Shown piece by piece: positions 1 to 8,871 of a DNA stretch of 64,000 nucleotides. Position 1 is the stretch's first letter; each line of letters opens with the position of its first letter. The position numbers and the translations under genes are program-made. Below the pieces are notes generated by a model. It made no database searches. It was not told the origin of the DNA and was given only the letters and a program-made list of their open reading frames with translations. Source of the DNA: an uncultured Erythrobacter sp. (GTDB lineage Bacteria; Pseudomonadota; Alphaproteobacteria; Sphingomonadales; Sphingomonadaceae); the NCBI GenBank assembly GCA_947501005.1, contig CANMTU010000001.1, forward strand, positions 2,783,407 through 2,847,406, written 5' to 3'.

Positions 1-1
1 G

Positions 2-979
2 GAATTCGACGGCGACGCCACGGCCCTGATGAGCGCCGCCGACGCAGGCGGGCAAACCGTGCTGACCGCCCTCCCCCCGCAGCGGCGCGGCCTGCCGGCA
101 CAGGAGGACTGGGCCGAGCGGACGCGGCCGGTCAGCCTCCGCAGCACCTCCGCCAGCGAGGCGGTGGCAGGTTTCGCCAACGACCGGTTCGACGTCATCC
201 TCGGCGGGCGGGTGCAGGACCTGCCGCTGGCGGCGGGCGGCCCCCTGTCGCGCGGCACGGTGCGCCTCGAACCCGCGATCGGCCTGTTCGGGCTCGATGT
301 GGTGCGCCCTCAAGGCTTCCTCGAAGACCCCGCGAACCGCGAGGCGGTGGCGATGGCGCTCGATCGCCCGGCGCTTGTCGAGCCGCTCTCGCTGGGCGGC
401 TGGTCGGCCACTTCGCGGATCGTGCCCGAAACCCTGCAATCCCCGGTTGGCGATACGGAGCGCTGGGCCGACCTGTCGATCGACGAGCGCCGGGCGATCG
501 CCGCCGCCCGGATCGCGCGCTGGGAAGCGCAGCAGGGTGCAGAGGCCCGGCTGGCGCTCTACCTACCAAAGGGTCCGGGGGCGAACCTCCTGCTCGCCGG
601 GTTGGCGCGGCAATTGGCGCTGGTCGGCCTGGACCTCGTGCGGGCGCCGGACGCACGATCCGCCGACCTTGTCTTGCGCGACAGCGTGGCGCGCTTTGCC
701 GGGGCGCGGTGGTTCCTCAACCAGTTCAACTGCGCCATCGCACCGCGCCAGTGTTCGCCCGAGGCGGACGAACTGGTGCAGCTGGCCGTCCTCGCCCGCG
801 ACGGCGATATCCAGACCCAGCTGCTGGCGACGGCGGAGGCCCGCTTGCTCCAGCGCAATCTCTACATCCCGCTGGGCGCGCCGATCCGCTGGTCGCAGGT
901 CCGCTCGGACGTGTCCGGATTTGCCGAGAATCCGTGGGCGTTTCATCCCTTGTTCCCGTTATCCGGCGCTCCCATCTGA
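2..979 (+). CDS. ABC transporter substrate-binding protein, family 5 (C-terminal part)
   Basis: The reading frame is open from the left edge, so the gene starts outside the window and about 325 C-terminal residues are seen. The text fits the C-terminal lobe of periplasmic oligopeptide/nickel-type solute-binding proteins (SBP_bac_5): a stretch about alternate hydrophobic and charged residues with NREAVAMALDR, typical of the helix in which these proteins are shortened or reset as substrates are read, and a closing block ending in FHPLFPL. Such proteins deliver peptides or other solutes to an ABC permease. No permease gene is visible to the right; the next gene follows after 5 bases and is unrelated. 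The substrate cannot be told from sequence. Family assignment is recognition, not a search result. Confidence 0.6.
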   Translation, partial: EFDGDATALMSAADAGGQTVLTALPPQRRGLPAQEDWAERTRPVSLRSTSASEAVAGFANDRFDVILGGRVQDLPLAAGGPLSRGTVRLEPAIGLFGLDVVRPQGFLEDPANREAVAMALDRPALVEPLSLGGWSATSRIVPETLQSPVGDTERWADLSIDERRAIAAARIARWEAQQGAEARLALYLPKGPGANLLLAGLARQLALVGLDLVRAPDARSADLVLRDSVARFAGARWFLNQFNCAIAPRQCSPEADELVQLAVLARDGDIQTQLLATAEARLLQRNLYIPLGAPIRWSQVRSDVSGFAENPWAFHPLFPLSGAPI

Positions 980-984
980 AATCC

Positions 985-1443
985 ATGACCCAGGATCGCC
1001 TCACGCCGATGCCCCCGCCGCAGGACGAGCGGGCCTCCGCCGGGACCGACCGGATGCGGTTCGAAATGCCGCTCGGCCGCGAGCCGCTCGCGGTGCGCCG
1101 GCGGATCGAGGCGATGGAGCACCTCCTCGAACGCAGCGCCGCCATTCCCGGCACCAATATGCGGGTCGGGCTCGATCAAATCATCGGGCTGGTTCCGGTC
1201 GTGGGCGATCTCGTGGCCGCGGCGATGGGGAGCTACATCGTGTGGGAAGCGCGCAATCTCGGCCTGCCGAAATGGCGCTTGTGGCAGATGATGGGGCGGA
1301 TCGGGTTCGACACCGCCGTCGGCGCGATCCCGCTGGTGGGCGATGCGTTCGACGTCGTGTATCGCTCGAACACCAAGAACCTGAAAACCATCAAGCGCCA
1401 CCTCGACAAGCACCACCCCGAGACCCGCACGATCGAGCAGTAG
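985..1443 (+). CDS. DUF4112 domain membrane-associated protein
   Basis: A 152-residue protein. Two similar hydrophobic segments, GLVPVVGDLV and GAIPLVGDAFD, separated by a short basic stretch, are the hallmark of DUF4112 proteins, small proteins of unknown function that probably dip into or span the inner membrane. The ATG was chosen because it lies 5 bases after the preceding stop and gives the usual family length; the same frame stays open far upstream inside the previous gene, which I regard as chance. The C-terminus is basic and hydrophilic. It is probably co-transcribed with the binding-protein gene, but no functional link is apparent. Confidence 0.8.
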   Translation: MTQDRLTPMPPPQDERASAGTDRMRFEMPLGREPLAVRRRIEAMEHLLERSAAIPGTNMRVGLDQIIGLVPVVGDLVAAAMGSYIVWEARNLGLPKWRLWQMMGRIGFDTAVGAIPLVGDAFDVVYRSNTKNLKTIKRHLDKHHPETRTIEQ

Positions 1444-1478
1444 TTTCCCGCACGCTTCCGCTGCGCTAGGGCGGGGGC

Positions 1479-2270
1479 ATGACGCAGGGCGTAACCTACT
1501 CCTCCTATCTCGATCTCGACCGCATTCTCGGCGCGCAGCATCCGGTGTCGGGCGCGCATGACGAGCTGCTGTTCATCGTCGTCCATCAGGCGAGCGAATT
1601 GTGGATCAAGCTGTGCCTGCATGAATTGTTCGCCGCGCGCGAACGGATCGTGGCGGACGATTTGCGCCCCGCCTTCAAGATGCTCGCCCGGGTGGCGCGG
1701 GCGCAGGGGCAGCTGATTCAGAGCTGGGACGTGCTGAGCACCATGACGCCGCATGATTACTCGACCGTGCGCCCGCATCTGGGCGGATCGTCCGGTTTCC
1801 AGAGTGCGCAGTACCGCATGATGGAATTCCTGCTGGGCGGCCGCAATCCCGATATGGTGACGATGCACGAGGCGACACCCGAAGTCGCGCGGGACCTGCG
1901 CGAGGAACTGGGCCGCAAGAGCATCTATGCCGAAACCGTTGGCCTGCTCGCCCGGCGCGGCTTCGCCATTCCGGCCGACGTGCTGGCGCGCGACCATGGT
2001 GACAGCTGGGACCGTTCGGACGCGGTCGAGGCGGCGTGGGCGGCCATCTACCGCGAGCCGGAGCGGTACTGGGATCTCTACGAGCTGGCGGAAAAGCTGG
2101 TCGACCTCGAATACCATTTCCAGCGCTGGCGGTTCGGCCATCTCAAGACGGTGGAGCGGATCATCGGCTTCAAACGCGGCACCGGGGGGACGCCCGGCGT
2201 GCCCTATCTCGGCAAGGTGCTGGAACAGGCCTTCTTCCCCGAACTCCTGAGCGTGAGGACCGCGATATGA
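1479..2270 (+). CDS. kynA: tryptophan 2,3-dioxygenase
   Basis: Cytosolic heme enzyme that opens the indole ring of L-tryptophan with O2 to give N-formylkynurenine, the first step of the kynurenine route. Residues 32-42 contain the family block HQASELW, with H36 at the position of the active-site histidine; H221 in RFGHLKTVERI is at the position of the proximal heme ligand, followed by the conserved RGTGGT loop. At 263 residues it is close to the bacterial norm. The stop overlaps the start of kynB (ATGA), so the two are translationally coupled. Family and pathway are established knowledge; the operon is seen directly. Confidence 0.96.
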   Translation: MTQGVTYSSYLDLDRILGAQHPVSGAHDELLFIVVHQASELWIKLCLHELFAARERIVADDLRPAFKMLARVARAQGQLIQSWDVLSTMTPHDYSTVRPHLGGSSGFQSAQYRMMEFLLGGRNPDMVTMHEATPEVARDLREELGRKSIYAETVGLLARRGFAIPADVLARDHGDSWDRSDAVEAAWAAIYREPERYWDLYELAEKLVDLEYHFQRWRFGHLKTVERIIGFKRGTGGTPGVPYLGKVLEQAFFPELLSVRTAI

Positions 2271-2914
2271 GCGATTGGCGCAGCCCCCGCCGCATCTGGG
2301 ACATTTCGCAGACCCTGCGGCCCAATCTGCCCGTATGGCCTGGCGATACCGAGTTCGGCTTCGAACGGACGTGGAAGATGGAGGACGGTTCGCCCGTCAA
2401 TGTCGGCCGGATGACGATGAGCACGCATTCCGGCACCCATGCCGATGCGCCACTCCATTATGCGGCGGACGGGCTGGACGCGGCGGAGATGGAACTCGAC
2501 CCCTATATCGGCGAATGCCTGGTTGTGGACGCGCGCGGCGTGTCGGGCGCGTTGGACGTGGCCGACCTGCCTCCTATCGAAAGCGCCGACCGGGTGCTAT
2601 TCCGCACCTGGGATTCCTTCCCGCACGAGGAATGGCGCAGCGACTGGCTGCCGATCGCGCCCGAGACGATCGGATGGCTGGCGATGCAGGGCGTCAAGCT
2701 GATCGGCACCGACGCCCCCTCGCTCGACCCGCAGGAATCGAAGGAGATGGCGGCGCATAATGCGGTGCTGAAACACGATATGCGCATCCTCGAAGGGCTG
2801 GTGTTGAATGACGTACCGGAAGGGCGCTACGAACTGATTGCGCTGCCGCTGAAGGTCGGCGGCGGGGATGCGGGACTGTGCCGCGCCATCTTGCGGGAGC
2901 TGGCCAATGCTTGA
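2267..2914 (+). CDS. kynB: kynurenine formamidase (arylformamidase)
   Basis: Metal-dependent cyclase-family hydrolase of 215 residues that removes the formyl group from N-formylkynurenine. The metal-binding signature HSGTHADAPLH (H54, H58, D60, H64) is intact. The ATG is the one in the ATGA overlap with kynA; the longer open frame upstream runs through kynA and is ignored. Its own stop overlaps kynU by 8 bases. The order A-B-U with overlaps at both joints predicts one polycistronic transcript with stoichiometric expression. Confidence 0.96.
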   Translation: MSDWRSPRRIWDISQTLRPNLPVWPGDTEFGFERTWKMEDGSPVNVGRMTMSTHSGTHADAPLHYAADGLDAAEMELDPYIGECLVVDARGVSGALDVADLPPIESADRVLFRTWDSFPHEEWRSDWLPIAPETIGWLAMQGVKLIGTDAPSLDPQESKEMAAHNAVLKHDMRILEGLVLNDVPEGRYELIALPLKVGGGDAGLCRAILRELANA

Positions 2915-4124
2915 GCGGGCGAGGACGCTGGATGCCGCCGATCCGCTGGCCACCTATCGCGAGCGGTTTGCGGTGCCGGACGGGGTGATCTATCTCGACG
3001 GCAATTCGCTCGGCTGCCTGCCGAGGGCGACGCCGGAGCGGATGCAGCAGGTCATGCGCGGCGAATGGGGCGAGGGCCTCATCCGCAGCTGGAACGATGC
3101 CGACTGGATCGGCCTGCCCCAGCGCATCGGCGGCAAGATCGCCCCCCTGATCGGGGCGGAGCCGCACGAGGTGATCGCGGCCGACAGCGTTTCGGTAAAC
3201 CTGTTCAAGCTGATTTCCGCCGCCCTCGCCATGCGACCGGGCCGCAAGACCGTGTTGAGCGAGCCGGGCAATTTCCCGACCGACCTCTACATGATCGAGG
3301 GGTTGGAGAAGCAGGGCCTCGCGACGCAGCGGCTGGCCGAACGCGGCAGGATTGCCGAGGCGCTGGACGAGGATGTCGCCCTCCTCTTGCTCACCCACGC
3401 GCATTACAAGACCGGCGAGGTGTTCGACATGGCGGCGCTGACCGGCGCCGCGCATGCGGCAGGGGCGCTGGTCCTGTGGGACCTGTCGCATTCGGGCGGT
3501 GCGCTGCCGGTCGAACTGAACGAATGCGAGGCGGATTTCGCCGTCGGCTGCGGGTACAAATATCTGAACGGCGGACCAGGCGCGCCGGCTTACGCCTTCG
3601 TCGCCGAGCGGCATCACGACGCCGTGCAACAGCCCCTGAGCGGCTGGATGGGCCATGCCCGGCCCTTTGCCTTCACCGACGACTATGCACCCGCGCCCGG
3701 CGTCGACCGCCTGTTGTGCGGCACGGCGCCGATCCTCGCCATGGCGGCGCTGGAAGTGGGCGTGGACCTGATCGCGGAAATCGGGATCGAGCCGCTCTAC
3801 GCCAAGTCGCAGAAACTGTCCGAATTCTTCCGTCAGTGCCTTGCCGAGCGCGAAGTTGAACTGGGCCTCGTCAGCCCGAGCGACCCGACGCAGCGCGGCA
3901 GCCAGCTCTCCTTCCGCCATGAACACGCCCATGCGATCAGCCAGGCCCTGATCGCCCGCGGCGTCATCGGCGACTTCCGCGATCCCGACATCCTGCGCCT
4001 CGGCTTCGCCCCCGCCTATCTCCGCTTCGAAGACATGGCGGAAGCGGCACGCCATCTGGCCGAGGTGCTGGAGAGCGACGAGTGGCAGCGCGACGAGTTC
4101 CGTAAACGCGCGGCGGTGACGTGA
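2907..4124 (+). CDS. kynU: kynureninase
   Basis: PLP-dependent enzyme of 405 residues, aminotransferase class V fold, that cleaves kynurenine to anthranilate and alanine. K218 in GYKYLNGGPG is the predicted Schiff-base lysine, and the upstream WDLSHSGGALPV block is the PLP-binding region of the family. The start overlaps the end of kynB by 8 bases. Together with kynA and kynB it makes a complete tryptophan-to-anthranilate module. Anthranilate could feed quinolone-like products, benzoate-type catabolism or salvage into tryptophan; none of those genes is in view. Confidence 0.96.
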   Translation: MLERARTLDAADPLATYRERFAVPDGVIYLDGNSLGCLPRATPERMQQVMRGEWGEGLIRSWNDADWIGLPQRIGGKIAPLIGAEPHEVIAADSVSVNLFKLISAALAMRPGRKTVLSEPGNFPTDLYMIEGLEKQGLATQRLAERGRIAEALDEDVALLLLTHAHYKTGEVFDMAALTGAAHAAGALVLWDLSHSGGALPVELNECEADFAVGCGYKYLNGGPGAPAYAFVAERHHDAVQQPLSGWMGHARPFAFTDDYAPAPGVDRLLCGTAPILAMAALEVGVDLIAEIGIEPLYAKSQKLSEFFRQCLAEREVELGLVSPSDPTQRGSQLSFRHEHAHAISQALIARGVIGDFRDPDILRLGFAPAYLRFEDMAEAARHLAEVLESDEWQRDEFRKRAAVT

Positions 4125-4187
4125 GGCCTGCCAAAACCCCGCTTTAACCCCTGATGGCTAAGCCGGCTCCGGGGCGGAGGACGGGTC

Positions 4188-4640
4188 TTGCGAAAAACAT
4201 GCCTGAATTGCGGATTGCAGGTCTGGAAGATCTTCGAGCCCTGCCCCGAATGCGGGATGCGGCCGACTGACCCGACATTGCGAAAAGGCACGGGCAAGGA
4301 GCAATACGAACGCGAACAAGGCCAGCACCAATTCACCCTGTCGCTGAAGAACAGGCGCAAATCCGCGGATGGGTTGGAGCGGGACCTGCGCCGGAAAGTC
4401 CCGATGCTCTACGGCTCCCCATGGTTCGGAACCGGGTTCGGCCGACAGAATCGGGTTCGAGACCCGGGCATCGAGATCGCGAAACTGCATCGGGAGGCAA
4501 TGGTGGCGAAGAACGGCGGGGGCCTGCCGCCGGGCGTAGGACCGACCGCGACACCGAAGCTTCCCTACGAGCGGAAGGCGATGATTCTTTTCGCCCTGTT
4601 CGTCGTGCTCGATAAATTCTGGCGCTTCATCGACTGGTAG
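4188..4640 (+). CDS. small zinc-ribbon protein with C-terminal hydrophobic segment
   Basis: Unknown protein of 150 residues. The N-terminus carries two CxxC pairs (C5/C8 and C19/C22), a treble-clef or zinc-ribbon pattern; the middle is basic and low in structure, and the last 20 residues form a hydrophobic, aromatic-rich segment that could be a tail anchor. A TTG start was accepted because a GGAGG-like site lies just upstream and because the first in-frame ATG would delete both cysteine pairs. It ends 4 bases short of the convergent HNH gene. No function is assigned. Confidence 0.7.
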   Translation: MRKTCLNCGLQVWKIFEPCPECGMRPTDPTLRKGTGKEQYEREQGQHQFTLSLKNRRKSADGLERDLRRKVPMLYGSPWFGTGFGRQNRVRDPGIEIAKLHREAMVAKNGGGLPPGVGPTATPKLPYERKAMILFALFVVLDKFWRFIDW

Positions 4641-4644
4641 CCGC

Positions 4645-5253
4645 CTACTCCTCCAGCTCGATGTCCCAGTAAAGCCAGTCCCGCCACGTTTCGTGCAGAT
4701 AGTTCGGCGGGAACATCCGGCCCTGTTGCTGCAATTGCCAGTGGGTCGGGCGGATCGGCTGGGCGTAGAGCTGCATGCCGGCCTGCCTGGGCGTGCGGCC
4801 GCCCTTCTTCATGTTGCACGGCGCGCAGGCGGTGGCGATGTTTTCCCACGTCGTCTTCCCGCCCAGCCGGCGCGGCAGGACGTGATCGAAGGTCAGGTTC
4901 TGCATCGCGCCGCAGAACTGGCAGGAGAACCGATCGCGCAGGAACAGGTTGAACCGGGTGAAGGCGGGAAACTCGCTCGGCCGGACATATTGTTTCAGCG
5001 CGATCACGCTGGGTATCTTCATGTCGAGATTGGGCGAGTGCACCTCGCGGCCGTAGGTCTCGATCACGTCTACCCGGTCGAGGAAGATCGCCTTGATCGC
5101 GGTCTGCCACGGCCACAGGCTGAGCGGATAATAGGACAGCGGGGTGAAATCGGCATTCAGTACGAGGCTGGGGCACGACTGCAGATTGCGCGAGGCATCC
5201 TCGTCGGCGCTGCGGAACCTGGCAGCCCGCTCGATCAGGTCGGCCTTAAACAT
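4645..5253 (-). CDS. HNH endonuclease family protein
   Basis: A 202-residue protein with an HNH/McrA-like C-terminal domain: C111 and C114, then D123-H124, N138 and a second CxxC pair at C143/C146, giving a zinc-stapled beta-beta-alpha-metal fold. The N-terminal 100 residues are the conserved extension that accompanies this HNH group in alphaproteobacteria. It probably cuts or nicks nucleic acid, but the cellular role of this widely conserved housekeeping-type HNH protein is not established. There are no restriction-modification or phage genes beside it, so I do not read it as a mobile homing endonuclease. Confidence 0.88.
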   Translation of the reverse strand: MFKADLIERAARFRSADEDASRNLQSCPSLVLNADFTPLSYYPLSLWPWQTAIKAIFLDRVDVIETYGREVHSPNLDMKIPSVIALKQYVRPSEFPAFTRFNLFLRDRFSCQFCGAMQNLTFDHVLPRRLGGKTTWENIATACAPCNMKKGGRTPRQAGMQLYAQPIRPTHWQLQQQGRMFPPNYLHETWRDWLYWDIELEE

Positions 5254-5381
5254 CGGGGTACAACACGGTGCGCGTCCTTCCCTTCCGGTATGGAGAATGC
5301 ATTTGCAGGTGGATGCGTCAAGCCTGTTACAGACAGGCTATCCACATACTTGTCCACCAAGGCCGTCACGGGAGTAGGACC

Positions 5382-6212
5382 ATGGTCGTCACGCGCTTCG
5401 CCCCGAGCCCCAATGGCTCGCTGCATCTCGGCCATGCCTATTCCGCCGTCACCGCGCACGATATCGCCCGCCAGCGGGGCGGCCGCTTCCTGCTGCGGAT
5501 CGAGGATATCGACGGGGTGCGCTCGCTGCCGGAAAAGGCCGACGAGTTCCGGCGCGATCTCGAATGGCTAGGGCTGGAATGGGACGAGGTGCCCGCCCAG
5601 TCGACCCGGCTGGAGGATTACGAACAGGTCGCGCAGTATCTGCTGCACGAAGGGCTGCTCTATCCCTGCACCTGTACCCGCAAGGAGATCGAGGCGCTGA
5701 ACCCGCGCTCTGGTCCGGAAGGGGCGGTCTATCCCGGAACCTGCAAGGGGCAGGCGCTCGATCCCACCAAGCCGGTCGCGCTGCGGCTGGATGTCGCGGC
5801 GGCGCTGGCGCAGACCGGCGAACTGTTCTGGGAAGACGAGGTCGACGGCACGCAGATCGCCAATCCGCGCGGCTTCGGCGATGTCGTGCTGGTGCGCAAG
5901 GACGCGCCGGCCAGCTATCACCTTGCCGCCACGCTCGACGATGCGGCGGACGGGGTGACGCTGGTGACGCGGGGCGAGGACCTGTTCGATGCGACCCATA
6001 TCCACCGCGTGCTGCAGGAACTGCTCGGCCTGCCCGTGCCCCTGTGGCACCACCATCCCATCCTGCTCGACGAGCAGGGGCAGAAACTTGCCAAACGCCG
6101 CCATTCGCCCAGCTTGGCCGAGCGGCGGCGGGCCGGCGAAGACGGGCGGGCGCTGGCCGATGGCATGCGGGCCGGGCGTTTCCCTGCTGGAATTACGCTG
6201 GCGACCGCCTAG
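5382..6212 (+). CDS. gluQ: glutamyl-Q tRNA(Asp) synthetase
   Basis: Paralogue of the catalytic half of glutamyl-tRNA synthetase that attaches glutamate to the queuosine base of tRNA(Asp). The class I signature is HLGH at residues 15-18; the second signature appears as KLAKR in the C-terminal third. Cysteines in CTCTRKE and GTCKG match the zinc site of the family. The protein has 276 residues and lacks the anticodon-binding domain of a true GltX, as expected. The ATG was chosen to give the family start with TRFAPSPNG; the open frame extends 114 bases further upstream without homology. Confidence 0.93.
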   Translation: MVVTRFAPSPNGSLHLGHAYSAVTAHDIARQRGGRFLLRIEDIDGVRSLPEKADEFRRDLEWLGLEWDEVPAQSTRLEDYEQVAQYLLHEGLLYPCTCTRKEIEALNPRSGPEGAVYPGTCKGQALDPTKPVALRLDVAAALAQTGELFWEDEVDGTQIANPRGFGDVVLVRKDAPASYHLAATLDDAADGVTLVTRGEDLFDATHIHRVLQELLGLPVPLWHHHPILLDEQGQKLAKRRHSPSLAERRRAGEDGRALADGMRAGRFPAGITLATA

Positions 6213-6221
6213 ATAGGAGGC

Positions 6222-6452
6222 ATGAACACGTTCCTCGTCATAATCCTGCTCGCGGCCATGGTGATGGTCGTCGTCTCCCTCGTTCGCGGCGTGATCGCCT
6301 TTTTGAAAAGCACGAAGGTGGATTTGCAGAGCGGCAAGCAGGTGGATGCGACCGAGTTTCAGCTGCGTCAGAACAAGGCGATGATGGCGCGCGTGAAATG
6401 GCAGGCCTTCGCCATCATCATCCTCGCGGTCCTGATGGCCTTCGCCAGCTAG
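6222..6452 (+). CDS. HIG1-type twin-transmembrane protein
   Basis: A 76-residue inner-membrane protein with two transmembrane segments (about 4-27 and 58-75) and, between them, a basic loop with RQNKAMMARVKWQ, the QNKxMxxRVxxQ pattern of HIG1-domain proteins. In mitochondria such proteins bind respiratory complexes; the bacterial function is not settled. It lies 9 bases after gluQ and 3 bases before the corrinoid adenosyltransferase, so all three are probably co-transcribed. Confidence 0.82.
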   Translation: MNTFLVIILLAAMVMVVVSLVRGVIAFLKSTKVDLQSGKQVDATEFQLRQNKAMMARVKWQAFAIIILAVLMAFAS

Positions 6453-6455
6453 ATC

Positions 6456-7028
6456 GTGGTCAAGCTCAACAAGATCTACACGCGGACCGGCGATGACGGG
6501 ACCACCGGCCTCGTCGACGGCTCGCGCCTCGCCAAGGACGCGCCGCGCATGGAAGCGATCGGCGCGGTCGACGAGGCGAACAGCATTCTCGGCGTGGCGG
6601 CGGCGGTCGTGGACGCGCACCGCGACGACCTGTTCCGCATCCAGAACGACCTGTTCGACCTGGGCGCCGATCTGGCGACGCCGGCGGATGCCGACGATGA
6701 TTTCTCGCCTGGCGAAATGACCCTGCGCATCGTCCCCGCCCAGGTCGCATGGCTCGAACAGGCGATCGACAAGGCGAACGAGACGCTCGAACCGCTGAAC
6801 AGCTTCGTCCTTCCCGGCGGCAGCGAACTCGCCGCGCGGCTGCATGTGGCGCGGGCGTCGGCCCGGCGGGCGGAACGGTCGGTGGTCGCTCTGGCGGCGC
6901 GGGAGCGGATCAATCCGCAGGCGCTTGCCTATATCAACCGCCTGTCGGACTATCTCTTCGTCGCCGCCCGGCTCGCCAATGACGGCGGCGCGCGCGACGT
7001 CAAATGGGTGCCCGGCGCCAATCGCTGA
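6456..7028 (+). CDS. cob(I)alamin adenosyltransferase, PduO type
   Basis: Enzyme of 190 residues that transfers the adenosyl group of ATP to cob(I)alamin, making coenzyme B12. The N-terminus reads [14 protein letters not shown], the ATP-binding signature of the PduO family, and the protein ends in the usual five-helix core. A GTG start is used, 3 bases after the previous stop, and gives the exact family N-terminus. It implies at least one adenosylcobalamin-dependent enzyme, such as methylmalonyl-CoA mutase or class II ribonucleotide reductase, elsewhere in the genome. Confidence 0.92.
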   Translation: MVKLNKIYTRTGDDGTTGLVDGSRLAKDAPRMEAIGAVDEANSILGVAAAVVDAHRDDLFRIQNDLFDLGADLATPADADDDFSPGEMTLRIVPAQVAWLEQAIDKANETLEPLNSFVLPGGSELAARLHVARASARRAERSVVALAARERINPQALAYINRLSDYLFVAARLANDGGARDVKWVPGANR

Positions 7029-7105
7029 GATGCTGGCGCTGGCCAAGCGCCTTTCCCCTCGCTAGGCACGCGTCTTTGCTGCATCTGCGAAGGGACGAAC
7101 ATCAC

Positions 7106-7978
7106 ATGGACAAGACGATCGCGATCATCGGCGCGGGCCAGATGGGGTCGGGCATCGCGCAGACCTTCGCGCAGCATGGCGCCGACGTCCTGCTGGCCGA
7201 TATCAGCCTCGACGTGGCCGAGAAATCGGTCGCCGGGATCGACAAGGCGCTCGGCAAGCTCGTCGGCAAAGGCAAGATCGAGATTGCCGAGGCGGAAACC
7301 GCAGTGAAGCGCATCACGCCGGTCGGCGATTACGCGCGCATGGGCGAGGCGGATTTCATCATCGAGGCGGCGACCGAGAAGGAAGAGATCAAGCAGGCAA
7401 TCTTCGAAAAGGTCGGCCCGATGCTTGCCGACGACAGCATCATGGCCTCGAACACCAGTTCCATCCCGATCACCCGCATGGCGAACTATTCGCCCGATCC
7501 GGCGCGGTTCGTGGGCCTGCACTTCTTCAATCCGGTGCCGGTGATGGGTCTGATCGAGGTCATCCCCGGCCTCGCCACGGCGGAGGCGACGACCCGGCAG
7601 ACGGTGTCGCTCGCCGAGAGCCTGGGCAAGGAAGTGGTCCTCAGCCAGGACGAGCCCGGCTTCGTCGTCAATCGCATCCTGCTGCCGATGATCAACGAGG
7701 CGGTGTTCGTCCTCGGCCAGGGGACTGCCGATATCGAGGACATCGACAAGGGTTGCCGCCTCGGCCTCAACCACCCGATGGGGCCGCTGCGCCTCGCCGA
7801 TTTCGTCGGCCTCGACACCTGTCTCGACATCCTGATGGTGCTCTACAAGACGACGCGCGACAGCAAGTATCGCCCGGCCCCGTTGCTGGTGAAATATGTC
7901 GAGGCGGGCTGGCTCGGCCGCAAGACGGGCCGGGGCTTCTACGATTATTCGGGCGAAACGCCGCAGCCGACGCGCTGA
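7106..7978 (+). CDS. 3-hydroxybutyryl-CoA dehydrogenase
   Basis: NAD(P)-dependent oxidoreductase of 290 residues interconverting acetoacetyl-CoA and 3-hydroxybutyryl-CoA. The Rossmann motif GAGQMG is at residues 9-14; HFFNPVPVM contains the catalytic histidine and the downstream conserved asparagine block is present; the C-terminal helical dimerisation domain ends in [12 protein letters not shown], the classic family ending. It may serve fatty-acid oxidation, acetoacetate/PHB metabolism or the ethylmalonyl-CoA route; the adjacent B12 adenosyltransferase is compatible with an acyl-CoA context but not proof. Confidence 0.93.
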   Translation: MDKTIAIIGAGQMGSGIAQTFAQHGADVLLADISLDVAEKSVAGIDKALGKLVGKGKIEIAEAETAVKRITPVGDYARMGEADFIIEAATEKEEIKQAIFEKVGPMLADDSIMASNTSSIPITRMANYSPDPARFVGLHFFNPVPVMGLIEVIPGLATAEATTRQTVSLAESLGKEVVLSQDEPGFVVNRILLPMINEAVFVLGQGTADIEDIDKGCRLGLNHPMGPLRLADFVGLDTCLDILMVLYKTTRDSKYRPAPLLVKYVEAGWLGRKTGRGFYDYSGETPQPTR

Positions 7979-8029
7979 GGGGAACGGGGCGGGCGCGCGC
8001 GACGTTGGTGGGGAAAGGAGAATTTCCCC

Positions 8030-8389
8030 ATGACTGACGACCGCAAGACGCCCGATGTCGGCGAAAGCCAGGAAGCGCGGCAAGCCGATCTCGCACCCGA
8101 AACCCACAATGACGAGCAGGACGATCACCGCAGCCAGGCGCAGGAAATCGCCGAGGATGCGCAGCAATTGACGCCGCGCACCGGTTCGCCGACCGAAAGC
8201 ACCAAGGGCGACAACAAGTCGGGCCTGATGAACGATTCGACACAGGATACGGTCGATCACATGCGCGACATGGAAAGCTCGGGCCGGATCGACATGGATG
8301 CCTATCGCGGCGAACCCAATATGGACGATAACGAGGACAAGTACGGCAAGTCGAACAAGCTCGACGATCTGCCGTCCGACGGGGCCTGA
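8030..8389 (+). CDS. acidic, probably disordered hypothetical protein
   Basis: A 119-residue, very hydrophilic protein rich in D, E, Q, N, S and T, with hardly any large hydrophobic residues and no cysteine. This composition suggests an intrinsically disordered protein. The start is supported by a strong ribosome binding site (GGAAAGGAG) just upstream. The stop abuts the stop of the convergent DUF202 gene with no spacer (TGA then TCA). I do not recognise a family; short disordered proteins of this kind are often stress or desiccation associated, which is only a guess here. Confidence 0.72.
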   Translation: MTDDRKTPDVGESQEARQADLAPETHNDEQDDHRSQAQEIAEDAQQLTPRTGSPTESTKGDNKSGLMNDSTQDTVDHMRDMESSGRIDMDAYRGEPNMDDNEDKYGKSNKLDDLPSDGA

Positions 8390-8803
8390 TCAACCCGACT
8401 GCAGGGAGCCATCGGCCAGCAGCCACAGCCCGATGGTGAGGACGATGGCGCCCCCGGCGACCGAATAGGCCAGCGCACGAAAGTTCGGGGTCGAGATGGC
8501 CTCGAACTCGTGCGTGTTGAGGCGGGCCAGCGTCTTGCAGGCGCGGCGCTGTGCGGTAATGGCGAGCCAGCCGCCGGCGAGGATGAACATGGTGGCGATG
8601 GCCTTGGCCAGCCACGGCGGATCGAACGCGCCGAACACCGCCTTAAAACCCAGTCCGATGCCGATCGCGGCGAATGAAGTGCGCATCCAGCCAGCAAAGG
8701 TCCGCTCCATCGCCATGATGTTGCGATCTTCCGCCAGGTCGGTGCGGAACTCCGCCCATTGGGTGCTTTCGTCTTCTTCGCTCTCTTCGTCGATCTCGGC
8801 CAT
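8390..8803 (-). CDS. DUF202/YidH-type inner-membrane protein
   Basis: A 137-residue protein with a charged N-terminus, then the DUF202 signature region (MAMERTFAGWMRTSFAAIGIG) and three predicted transmembrane segments. Function is unknown for the family (YidH of E. coli, VTC-associated domains in eukaryotes). It is divergent in direction from the disordered-protein gene and lies 68 bases downstream of nothing on its own strand except mutS, whose stop is to the right; so it may be a read-through partner of mutS but is probably separate. Confidence 0.8.
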   Translation of the reverse strand: MAEIDEESEEDESTQWAEFRTDLAEDRNIMAMERTFAGWMRTSFAAIGIGLGFKAVFGAFDPPWLAKAIATMFILAGGWLAITAQRRACKTLARLNTHEFEAISTPNFRALAYSVAGGAIVLTIGLWLLADGSLQSG

Positions 8804-8871
8804 GTGGTTTCAGCGGTCGACCGCCGGGGCGGTTCCGCGATTGCTCTATCGCAGGCGCGCGGGCACCGCCG

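Noticed and set aside
2694-4055. 453-residue minus-strand frame opposite kynU
   Set aside because: Mirror of kynU; no plausible start or family.
4645-5253. HNH protein as part of a mobile element or restriction system
   Set aside because: No phage, transposase or methylase genes and no flanking repeats; the gene is a conserved chromosomal member of its family.
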